This document shows positions 1 through 7,350 of a stretch of 64,000 nt of DNA, piece by piece. The notes under the pieces are model-generated. The model had not been told where the DNA came from and made no database searches. It worked only from the letters and a program-made list of their open reading frames with translations. Source of the stretch: CAYVTZ01 sp964454685 (lineage in GTDB: Bacteria; Bacillota; Clostridia; Christensenellales; Christensenellaceae); assembly GCA_964454685.1 (NCBI GenBank), contig CAYVTZ010000003.1:1-64000 (forward strand), given 5' to 3'. The stretch's first letter is position 1, and every line of letters begins with the position of its first letter. The position numbers and the translations under genes are program-made.

Positions 1-7
1 AGTTTTA

Positions 8-44
8 TATGGTGTACTTGTACAAAACACCATAAATATATAAT
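8..44 (+). promoter_or_regulatory. Promoter with overlapping inverted repeat for the flavodoxin-like gene
   Basis: An inverted repeat with 8-bp arms (TATGGTGT at 8-15 and ACACCATA at 27-34) lies just upstream of a TATAAT-like -10 at 39-44. A weak TTGTAC -35 at 18-23 falls inside the repeat. Such a palindrome in the spacer/-35 zone suits a MerR-type activator or a dimeric repressor. The regulator gene would lie left of the window. The regulator family is inference. Confidence 0.5.
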
Positions 45-59
45 ACGAGGAGAACTACT

Positions 60-794
60 ATGAGAACAAAAAAGATTATGATGATATGTTTAATATGTGC
101 GCTTATGGTGAGCGCTGTTGCAGGCTGTGCCGCAAGCAGTCCATCACCGGAAACGCCCCAAACCCCATCACCGTCAAATGATGTAAGCGCCGTTCCCAAG
201 GAAGCCGCCGCCTCTTCGGAGCAAACAGATGCCCCAGCAGAGCAAACAGCCGCCCCCGCAGAACCAACAAACGCTCCCGCAGCGCAAGAAACAGCCCAAA
301 CAGGTGACGCGAATAAAAAAGCGCTTGTTGTGTACTATTCCGCAACAGGAAACACAAAAGCGGTTGCGCAGACAATTTCCGAGACATTAAGTGCGGATAT
401 GTTTGAAATTGTACCCGTGAGTCCATATACAGACGATGATTTGAACTGGAACAACGAGGACAGCCGCGTAGCGCGCGAACACGAGAATCCTGAATTAAGA
501 GATGTGGAGCTGGTGTCTACAACGGTGGAAAACTGGGATTCTTACGACACTGTGTACATTGGTTACCCCATCTGGTGGGCAGTTGCCGCATGGCCTGTTG
601 ATAATTTTGTGAAGTCAAATGATTTTACCGGCAAAACCGTGATTCCTTTCTGCACCACAACATCTTCGGGAATTGGGCAAAGCGGTGAGCTTCTTGCAGC
701 GCTGACAGGCACAGGAGATTGGCAGGAAGGAGAAAGATTTGCTTCCGGCGCTTCTGCTGATGATGTAAAGGCGTGGGTTGATGGCATTGCGTAA
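60..794 (+). CDS. Flavodoxin-like lipoprotein
   Basis: This 244-residue protein begins with a lipoprotein signal (basic start, hydrophobic stretch, AVAGC lipobox at about residues 19-23). A long Pro/Ala/Glu/Thr-rich linker follows (about 25-85), then a flavodoxin fold (about 86-244). The FMN phosphate loop YYSATGNTKAVA starts the domain, and IGYPIWWAVAAWPVDNF matches the flavodoxin_4 family. The expected role is an FMN-binding electron carrier or quinone/flavin reductase-like protein tethered outside the membrane. The RBS is a good GAGGAG seven bases before the ATG. The next gene overlaps its 3' end, so the two are probably cotranscribed. The linker is low-complexity and should evolve fast. 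The physiological partner is unknown. Confidence 0.85.
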   Translation: MRTKKIMMICLICALMVSAVAGCAASSPSPETPQTPSPSNDVSAVPKEAAASSEQTDAPAEQTAAPAEPTNAPAAQETAQTGDANKKALVVYYSATGNTKAVAQTISETLSADMFEIVPVSPYTDDDLNWNNEDSRVAREHENPELRDVELVSTTVENWDSYDTVYIGYPIWWAVAAWPVDNFVKSNDFTGKTVIPFCTTTSSGIGQSGELLAALTGTGDWQEGERFASGASADDVKAWVDGIA

Positions 795-1673
795 AGGAAC
801 ATCTGTAAAGCGCATTATAATGCCTCTGTTGTTTATTCTTTGTTTGCTGTGCCTGTCCGCTTGCGGGCACAGCAATATATCAAAAAAGATGAATATAGCT
901 GAAAAAGAAGTGGTACAAAACAGTGTTGCACAGCTTCCAACCGATGCTGTAACGCAAGGAGCATCAGAATATAAGAATTTTTCTCTTGATAACATTCTGC
1001 ATTCAAAAACCCCTGGGGACATTCATTTTAATCTGTATCTTCCGGCAAGCTACGACGGTAGTGAGCCCTTTGCGTTATATATCACGCTTCCCGGCTATCA
1101 GGGACTTTATTTTCAAGGTGTTGGGGAGAATATCAAAACCGAAACGTTCGGCTTTGAAGCACAAAAGTATAATGAAAAGATGCTTATCGTCGCGCCTCAG
1201 CTTGAAGATTGGGGGAAACCTCCGCAAACAAAACCATTGAGCTTACAGATTATTTTTTGCAAAACTATAATATTGATGCTGGCAGGGTATATATCAGCGG
1301 ATACTCAGGCGGCGGCGAAACCCTATCCTTGGTTATGGAAAAAAGACCGGAGCTGTTTGCCGCATGCCTGATATGCAGCTCTCAGTGGAACGGCGCATTT
1401 GAAAACTTGATAAAAAGCCAAACTCCAATCTATTTTGTAATAGGTGAAAACGATGAATATTATGGTTCAAAACCATTTATTGAAGCTTACACTTCGCTAC
1501 GCCGTTTATATCAACAGCAAGGGTTATCTGATGAAAAAATAGAAAAATTGCTTGTTTTAGATGTAAAGAGCAATGATTATTTTGCAAGCAAAGGTAAAAA
1601 TAATCAACACGGCGATGGAGCCTCCTTGTTTGCTTCTGAACATGAGATTATGAGTTGGCTGTTTATGCATTGA
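781..1673 (+). pseudogene. Frameshifted alpha/beta-hydrolase (esterase-like) lipoprotein
   Basis: Two overlapping reading frames form one protein of about 297 residues. The first carries a lipoprotein signal (CLLCLSAC) and the start of a hydrolase fold (YLPASYDGSEPFALYITLPG). The second continues with the nucleophile elbow GYSGGGE, FVIGENDEYYG (acid loop) and NQHGDGASLF (catalytic His region). The switch is at the G run at 1211-1215: five G are present, and six would restore DWGETSANKT. The likely role is an exported esterase or acyl-hydrolase of the prolyl-oligopeptidase/PHB-depolymerase type. I place the start at ATG 781 because a TAAAGG RBS lies 9 nt upstream; it overlaps the flavodoxin-like gene. 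A single-base homopolymer deletion could be a sequencing error, in which case the gene is intact. Confidence 0.75.
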
Positions 1674-1886
1674 GATGTCTTGCAAAAAAGACCAACCGAA
1701 AAGTGGTTTTATCAGGCTGCTAAGAAAGTCGCAATTCTCGTTGTTCCAAACTTGCAGGGCGCGCTCGTTATGGTCTCGTTGCGCCTTCCGGCTGACTCCG
1801 CTCATAACATCACTTACATTCACGCTCACTGTACTTTGCAGAGGCCTCTTGTCGCGTCAATCCGGGGAAATGTTTTGTAATCACAG

Positions 1887-2863
1887 TTACGCTTCATGTT
1901 CTGCAAGCATCTTTTTGCGCCATGCAAGCAGTAATGGCAGACAGATGATCCCGACGTACAGCGGCGCATACCAAAAATTACACTGATGCATCACAATAGC
2001 AACGGCAGAAAAAGCAATTAGCAGTAATAGACACACGATAGTCCCCATGAAAAGCCCGTTTACGAGTCTCTTTGCTTTTTTATGTTTCACAAGATTTGAG
2101 CAGTCAACACCCATTACCAGCGCTACCCAAATTGCGGTCACAGCGCCCAGTGTCCCGAATATCAAACCAACTTCCATCCCACTAAGCCACGCACGAACAC
2201 CCCCGCTTTCTATGATATCGCATCAAAAACACCAAATACATCCAGTTTGTTTTATGACAGCACGTTAGAACGAAATCACAACCAAATACTCCTTCAAGAA
2301 GCAAAATGCACGGCAGTATGCGCGCCTGCTTTTCTGTCGCGTTAAGGTGAAACATACATCCATAGTCAACCCAAATACATCCTGCGCGTTCTAATGGAAG
2401 AGTATCCAAAAGCAACAATCGTCACCGCAATCATTGCCGCTGTTAAAATCAGCAGCATCAGTTCCGGCCCGTGTATACCGCCTGTGCTTAGAACGAGCAC
2501 GTGGTGAACGCCATCTTGCACATATTCCGATATGATTTCGCTCGTGCTGGGATAAAACATAGATCGAACCGTCGCCGCTCCCAAAACCCCGGACGCAATC
2601 AGCAACAGATACTTCAATCGATGATGCCACGAAAAGCGATTGACTAAGTTGATATGTTTAGCAATGTCCTGAGCCGAGCCCATTCGTCCAACCGCAAGTT
2701 GCTCCGCTTGTTCGGGCGAGTGACCCTCTTGCCCTATCATGTCTTTCGCCATATGCTCCAAGTGGTCAGACAAATCGCTTCGCACAGCCTTGCGCACCGC
2801 GCTTCCCCTAACCTGCTTGCATACCTCGCAGACGAATTCCTTGGCGCTCTGTTGCTTATTCAT
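1887..2863 (-). pseudogene. Disrupted permease-prefix-domain membrane protein (PadR partner)
   Basis: The 5' part (start ATG 2863, RBS AGGAGG) encodes a soluble prefix domain of about 85 residues (KEFVCEVCKQVRGSAVRKAVRSDL, DHLEHM), then two hydrophobic segments, and stops at 2366. A separate frame at 1887-2177 encodes a further membrane segment set (about 96 residues) ending AWRKKMLAEHEA. Between them lies a 139-bp stretch bounded by 12-bp direct repeats (CCAAATACATCC at 2232 and 2371). Further on, a run of five G near 2202 again needs one extra G to join RKRG to GVRAWLSG. The start overlaps the PadR stop codon (ATGA), a usual PadR/permease-prefix pairing. I infer one ancestral gene, now broken. 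Two independent small genes are a weaker alternative. Confidence 0.65.
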
Positions 2864-3198
2864 ATCGATGGTTCCTCCTGAATCATTTTGTTCAATGCCG
2901 CCGAAAAAAAATCCCACTCTTGCGCTTTTTGATCTAGCATCTTATTCCCGCTTTTTGTGATACTGTAATACTTACGATTCCGGTTGTTCTCTGCCCTCTG
3001 CAAATAGGAGCGGATATAGCAATCCCGCTCAAGCGCATAAAGCACCGGATATAAGGTTCCTTCCTTAAAATCAAATACACCATTCGAACGCGCTTGCAGA
3101 TCAGCCATCAGTTGATAGCCATACATGTCCACTTTTTTTAGTGCATTTAAAATCAACAGTGTCGTGCTGACCGAAACAAGCCCTTTATCAAATTTCAT
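2860..3198 (-). CDS. PadR family transcriptional regulator
   Basis: This 112-residue protein is a typical small PadR repressor. It has an N-terminal winged helix (LNALKKVDMYGYQLMADL, then GTLYPVLYALERDCYIRSYL) and a short C-terminal dimerisation helix. The motif KEGTLYPVLYALE is diagnostic, and RKYYSITKSGNKML forms the wing. ATG at 3198 is chosen over an upstream in-frame ATG because GGCGAGGCGAG sits just before it. Its last codon overlaps the start of the broken permease-prefix gene, so it probably represses its own operon. Two ATTTAGAT/ATCTAAAT sites lie directly upstream. The inducer is unknown. Confidence 0.9.
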   Translation of the reverse strand: MKFDKGLVSVSTTLLILNALKKVDMYGYQLMADLQARSNGVFDFKEGTLYPVLYALERDCYIRSYLQRAENNRNRKYYSITKSGNKMLDQKAQEWDFFSAALNKMIQEEPSI

Positions 3199-3214
3199 TT
3201 TCTCGCCTCGCCTT

Positions 3215-3258
3215 CTATTTAGATTATCTAAATAGATAATACTTTGATTATCTAAATA
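3215..3258 (-). promoter_or_regulatory. PadR operator pair upstream of padR
   Basis: Positions 3215-3235 form a perfect palindrome with 10-bp arms (CTATTTAGAT and ATCTAAATAG) around one central base. A second copy of the half, GATTATCTAAATA, lies at 3246-3258. The spacing of about 22 bp puts both on the same helix face. PadR regulators bind ATGT/ACAT-type or similar A/T-rich dyads next to their own promoter, so autoregulation is inferred. Confidence 0.6.
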
Positions 3259-3391
3259 TGCCAACCATGATTCTGCTTTTTTTTACAACAAAAATTTGCA
3301 CACTTGCAAACGAATTTCACTCCACTTTTGTCGTCTTGCAGCACGGGCAAACTGCCCCGCAGTAGGGCGCACCCTCGTCACGTACACAAAT

Positions 3392-3425
3392 AAAACCCTG
3401 CAAGCACCACACCGCTTGCAGGGTT
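3392..3425 (-). terminator. Rho-independent terminator of the OpuC/EgtUV-like operon
   Basis: On the minus strand AACCCTGCAAGC pairs with GCTTGCAGGGTT around an 8-nt loop and is followed by TTTTATTT. It lies 38 nt after the stop of the ATPase gene. Confidence 0.85.
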
Positions 3426-3462
3426 CTAGTCAAACCATATCATTGACAGTAATCCCATTCAC

Positions 3463-4215
3463 TCAATCCATCACGCCGCACTTTCCCACCTGCTTAACCA
3501 GATCGCGCACGAATTCCGTCGCCGGAGCGTTCAATATTTCCTGCGGCGGTGCATATTGCACCACGCGACCCGCGTTCATCACCAGCACTTTAGTGCCTAG
3601 CTGTAATGCCTCCGCAATATCGTGCGTCACAAACAACACCGTAATCCCTGTTTTTTCGTAAATTGCCCGCAATTCTTCGCGCAGTTGCCGCCGTGTAATT
3701 TCATCCACCGCACCAAACGGCTCGTCCATCAACAAAATCTCCGGAGATGCCGCCAGCGCGCGCGCAATGCCCACGCGCTGTTGCTGTCCCCCTGAAAGTT
3801 CAGATGGATACCGCTCCTTCAGCGTCTCCTCCAGCCCCACAATGTGCATCCACTTGCCCACCGCCTCGCGCGTACGTTGCTTGTCCTTTTTATTCAACAA
3901 GCCGGGAACATACGCAATGTTCTGCTCCACCGTCATATGCGGAAATAAAACGCTTCCCTGAATGGCATAGCCAATATTGCGCCGCAGTGCGATCATATCC
4001 TTATCTCGAATGCTTTCTCCCTGCACCAGCACCTCTCCTTCGGTAGGCGACACCAGCCCGTTCACCATCTTGAGCAGAGTCGTCTTGCCACACCCGGAGC
4101 TTCCCACAACCGTCACAAATGCGCCCCGCTCCACCACAAGGCTCAAATCTTCTACCGCCGTATGCTCGTTGTATCGCTTGGTCACATGCCGATATTCCAC
4201 CGCAATCTCCATCAT
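3463..4215 (-). CDS. ABC importer ATP-binding protein, OpuCA/EgtV type
   Basis: This ATPase energises uptake of a quaternary-ammonium compound (glycine betaine, carnitine, choline, or ergothioneine). Walker A is GSSGCGKTT, the Q-loop sits in GYAIQGSVLFPHMTV, the signature is ELSGGQQQRVGIARAL, Walker B is EILLMDEPFGAVD, and the switch His is in FVTHDIAEAL. The VEQNIAYVPGLL region is typical of the OpuCA/ProV group. There is no C-terminal CBS pair, so it is a short form of about 250 residues. I favour the ATG at 4215 or 4212 because GAGGG lies just before it. A longer start at 4233 would overlap the upstream gene by 11 bp. It forms an operon with the fused permease/binding protein. Confidence 0.88.
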   Translation of the reverse strand: MMEIAVEYRHVTKRYNEHTAVEDLSLVVERGAFVTVVGSSGCGKTTLLKMVNGLVSPTEGEVLVQGESIRDKDMIALRRNIGYAIQGSVLFPHMTVEQNIAYVPGLLNKKDKQRTREAVGKWMHIVGLEETLKERYPSELSGGQQQRVGIARALAASPEILLMDEPFGAVDEITRRQLREELRAIYEKTGITVLFVTHDIAEALQLGTKVLVMNAGRVVQYAPPQEILNAPATEFVRDLVKQVGKCGVMD

Positions 4216-4222
4216 ACGTCCC

Positions 4223-5779
4223 TCATTCATCACTTAACGCTCCATGCAGCAGCCCTTTGCTGTTCAAAATTTCCTGTGCCAGCTGTCGCGGTTCCGCACC
4301 GTTGTTCTCCACTTCATAATTGACGCGCGCCATTTCTTCATCCGTTAAGATACCGTCCAGCTTAAATAGCACTTCCGCAAGCTCCGGATGCTCCTGCAAA
4401 ATTTGATTGCGCACCACGTTGCCGCATTGATAGGACGGATAAAATCCCCTGTCATCCACCAGCACCACCACATCAGCCGTGCTCAACTGCCCGTCCGTCG
4501 TAAAAATATTCATGACATCTATTTTCCCTTGGTTCATCGCCTGATATTTTAAACCGATATCCAAATCCACCGTGCTCGCAAACCGCATCCCGTAAGCATC
4601 GCATAACGCGTCATAGCCATCCTCACGTTCATAAAAATCATACTCCGCTCCAAAGCGCAGTCGGTCTGATACTGCCGCAAGATCCGAGTAGGTCTGTATT
4701 CCGTATTGTTGCGCGATTTCGCTGCGCACTGCCAGTCCGTAAGTATTGTTAAACCCATACATCCCCATCCACTGCATGTTCAGCCGTTCTGTATACGCCG
4801 CCTGCAACGCGTCAAATTCACTTTCTGCGTACACACCCGTTTCCTTGAGCACCATGTTCCAGCCCGTCCCCGTATACTCCGGGTACAAATCAAACGCACC
4901 GGATTCCATACCCGGCTGTATGTTCGAGGTACCGCCGCCCACACCCTGCGTCAATTCCACGGTCAAATCGGTGTCCTGCTCAATCAAAATGTCCAACATT
5001 TCTCCCAACACATATTGCTCGGTCATAGGCTTTGTCGCAACGCGCACCACCGCTCCCGGCGCGTTCACTGCCACCGCCACAATCACGCTCGCACAGACCA
5101 CCGCCGCCGCCACGCCCAGCGCAACCTTCGATTTTCGCGTCGTCACTTTGCGCTGTACTCTGCGCTCCACTACGCCCAGCAACACGTCTACGCCCAGCGC
5201 CAGCGCCGCAATCAGCAGACTGCCCACCAGCGTCATTGCCGTATTGTTGGTGGTGATACCACGATAGATCGCCACGCCCAGTCCGCCCGCACCAATAAAA
5301 GACGCAATACCGGCAAGCGCAATGGTCATCGTCGCCATGCTACGAATGCCGGACAAAATCACCGGCATCGCCAGCGGCAGCTGAATGCGCAGCAGCGACT
5401 GCATTTTCGTGCTCCCCATTCCCTTCGCCGCTTCTAAAATCCCCGCGTCGATGTTGCTCATCCCCGTGTGTGTGCTGCGCACCATAGGCAGCAGCGCGTA
5501 AATAGTCAGCGCAATGACCGCCGTTGCGTTTCCGATCCCCGAAAAAGGAATCAAAAAACCAAGCATAGAAATGGACGGAATCGTATACAAAAAGCTGACT
5601 ACCGCAAGCGTGGGCTTCGCAGAGCGCTGATACGCCGTAATCAATATCCCCACCACGCCGCCAAGCGCAATCGCAATTAAAATCGCAATCAATGAAATCG
5701 CCAGATGTTCGCCCACCAGTTTCAGAAAAAAGTCCGCACGTGTCGTCAACAGCGTTCCCATCTCTTGTAACAGTGACAT
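4223..5779 (-). CDS. Fused permease and substrate-binding protein of an OpuC/EgtU-type importer
   Basis: About 518 residues in two parts. Residues about 1-215 are an OpuCB-like permease with several membrane spans and the EAA loop (GILEAAKGMGSTKMQSLLRIQLPLAMPVILSG). After one more span (about 215-240), residues about 245-510 are an OpuCC-like binding domain (VATKPMTEQYVLGEM, GGGTSNIQPGMESGAFDLYPEYTGTGW). Such fusions are known for choline/betaine importers and for the ergothioneine importer EgtU. The substrate cannot be settled by eye. The start at 5779 is set by AAGGAGGAACGC just upstream. The ATPase follows directly, so two genes make a whole importer. Confidence 0.87.
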   Translation of the reverse strand: MSLLQEMGTLLTTRADFFLKLVGEHLAISLIAILIAIALGGVVGILITAYQRSAKPTLAVVSFLYTIPSISMLGFLIPFSGIGNATAVIALTIYALLPMVRSTHTGMSNIDAGILEAAKGMGSTKMQSLLRIQLPLAMPVILSGIRSMATMTIALAGIASFIGAGGLGVAIYRGITTNNTAMTLVGSLLIAALALGVDVLLGVVERRVQRKVTTRKSKVALGVAAAVVCASVIVAVAVNAPGAVVRVATKPMTEQYVLGEMLDILIEQDTDLTVELTQGVGGGTSNIQPGMESGAFDLYPEYTGTGWNMVLKETGVYAESEFDALQAAYTERLNMQWMGMYGFNNTYGLAVRSEIAQQYGIQTYSDLAAVSDRLRFGAEYDFYEREDGYDALCDAYGMRFASTVDLDIGLKYQAMNQGKIDVMNIFTTDGQLSTADVVVLVDDRGFYPSYQCGNVVRNQILQEHPELAEVLFKLDGILTDEEMARVNYEVENNGAEPRQLAQEILNSKGLLHGALSDE

Positions 5780-5937
5780 GCGTTCCTCCTTCGTCGTCCT
5801 CACTCAGATTGTGCATTGGAGAATAAAACTACGGTTGCGCAAGATATTTGTCCTTGCCAAGCCAAACGTATAATACTCTTTATATAACCCGCATTTTCCC
5901 ACCTCACACGAAAAACGCCTTTTTTTCTGCTAGATAT

Positions 5938-5968
5938 AAAAAAACGGGTGCGCATCACACACCCGTTT
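5938..5968 (-). terminator. Terminator at the end of the 14-gene sugar/polyol operon
   Basis: On the minus strand AAACGGGTG and CACCCGTTT form a hairpin followed by a run of T. It lies about 27 nt after the stop of the last SDR gene. Confidence 0.85.
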
Positions 5969-5994
5969 GCGGCAAATTCTTCCTCACTTGCTCA

Positions 5995-6765
5995 TCATTG
6001 AATGGAGTACCCCCCGTCAATCACAAGATTTTCCCCCGAAATCATTGACGCGGCATCGCTCGCCAAGAACACCGCAACCGCAGCAATTTCATTTGGATAG
6101 GCAAATCGTCCCGCCGGAATTCGCTTTTTCATCTCCTCTCCCACCTGGCCGGCCCACGCTTTTTTCCCCAAATCCGTGAGCACCACCGTAGGCGAAACCG
6201 CGTTCACGCTGATGTTGTATTGCGACCATTCCAACGCCAATACCTTGGTCATCGCAACAACCGCCGCCTTACTCGCACAATACGCAATATGCTGGTTGAG
6301 CGCAATCACCGCCGCTTGCGAAGCAATGTTGATTATTTTTCCGCCCCCGCGCAATATCATGCGTCCGCCAATCGCTTGCGACAGCAGAAATACCGCTTTC
6401 AAGTTTACACTCATCGTTCGATCCCATGCTTCCTCCGGTAGAATTTCAGCCCGTTCCAGCATCGCAACTCCTGCACAGTTTACCAGTATGTCAATGGCCG
6501 TATCCACTGAAATCTGATCCATAATACCTGAAATCGCTTCTTTTGTCGTAATATCCGAAACGATTGCCTGCACTTGCGTCAGCACCGCAAGCTCCCGCGC
6601 TACCTCCCGCACCTGTTCCGAAATATCCACTAGAATCAGCGCAGCGCCTTTTTGTGCATAAAGCTCTGCAATCGCTCGCCCAATCCCGTTCCCCGCGCCG
6701 GTAATCAGCGCCGTCTTCCCCTCCAGCGAGAAACCAATGTCAAAGTTTTCTTGATACTGAATCAT
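5995..6765 (-). CDS. Short-chain dehydrogenase/reductase (SDR), last gene of operon
   Basis: A classical SDR of 256 residues. It has the NAD(P) motif TGAGNGIGRA (about 20-29), an aspartate at the end of beta-2 (LVDIS) that favours NAD, the NNAG-equivalent NCAGVA, the catalytic Ser in INIASQAA, and the YxxxK pair YCASK. The C-terminal GENLVIDGGYSIQ is typical of the glucose/sorbitol dehydrogenase-like group. The expected reaction is oxidation or reduction of a sugar or polyol hydroxyl. It is the last gene of the operon, directly after the HisB-like gene (2-bp gap). A second SDR and two other dehydrogenases are in the same operon, so the pathway probably has several redox steps. The substrate is not known. 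Confidence 0.88.
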   Translation of the reverse strand: MIQYQENFDIGFSLEGKTALITGAGNGIGRAIAELYAQKGAALILVDISEQVREVARELAVLTQVQAIVSDITTKEAISGIMDQISVDTAIDILVNCAGVAMLERAEILPEEAWDRTMSVNLKAVFLLSQAIGGRMILRGGGKIINIASQAAVIALNQHIAYCASKAAVVAMTKVLALEWSQYNISVNAVSPTVVLTDLGKKAWAGQVGEEMKKRIPAGRFAYPNEIAAVAVFLASDAASMISGENLVIDGGYSIQ

Positions 6766-6767
6766 CG

Positions 6768-7346
6768 TTACACCCCATTCTCCAAAGTTCCTTTGGTGGA
6801 CAATACCCCCAAAATTCGTTGGTCTATGCGCACCGCCTCACGAAGGCACAGCCCCAGCGCCTTAAACACACATTCTAATATGTGATGCGTGTTTTTTCCG
6901 TGTTCCACCAGCACATGCAGCGTAAAGCCACTGCACAAAACCAGTTCTGCCAAAAAGGACTCGCACTGGCGCGCAATCTCGTTTTGCTCCCCGGTGCACC
7001 AAGCATCCCGCCAAACAAATTGCGCTCGCCCACCCACATCCAGCAAGACCGTCGCTGCCGCTTCATCCAGTGGCACCGATTGGTGCGCATATCGCATGAT
7101 TCCTTCTTTTTTCCCTACAGCAGCGCATAGCGCTTCACCCAGCACCATTCCCGATTCACGCGCAACCGCTTCTATCTCCATCTCACACAGACTACGCAAT
7201 GTTACATCCATCAGCGCATGCCGCGCCAACAGCTCAATCATGTGGCGCAGGAATCCAAACGACCCATCTATCGCAGCAATGCCTGTTCCATCCAGATTCA
7301 CACCACACTGCATTTTGTCCGATTCTGCATTCGCACGCCTGCCCAT
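6768..7346 (-). CDS. Degenerate HisB-like (imidazoleglycerol-phosphate dehydratase fold) protein
   Basis: The 192 residues follow the IGPD pattern from end to end: VNLDGTGIAAI, a GFLRHM counterpart of FFDHM, GIMRYAHQSVPLDEA, DVGGRAQF, TLHVLVEHGKNTHHILECVFKALG and STKGTL. True IGPD binds two Mn ions through two HHxxE-type motifs. Here the second (HHILE, 154-158) is intact. The first (usual HHTVED) is missing: the aligned stretch reads EIEAVARESG, about two residues short, and the Asp of FDHM is Arg34. No other his genes are nearby, and the gene sits between a sugar kinase and an SDR. I infer a paralogue with a different or lost activity in sugar metabolism. GAGGGAG precedes the ATG. Confidence 0.8.
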   Translation of the reverse strand: MGRRANAESDKMQCGVNLDGTGIAAIDGSFGFLRHMIELLARHALMDVTLRSLCEMEIEAVARESGMVLGEALCAAVGKKEGIMRYAHQSVPLDEAAATVLLDVGGRAQFVWRDAWCTGEQNEIARQCESFLAELVLCSGFTLHVLVEHGKNTHHILECVFKALGLCLREAVRIDQRILGVLSTKGTLENGV

Positions 7347-7350
7347 GTTT

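Noticed and set aside
6768..7346. Histidine biosynthesis (HisB)
   Set aside because: The metal-binding HH motif is missing, no other his gene is present, and the neighbours are sugar genes.
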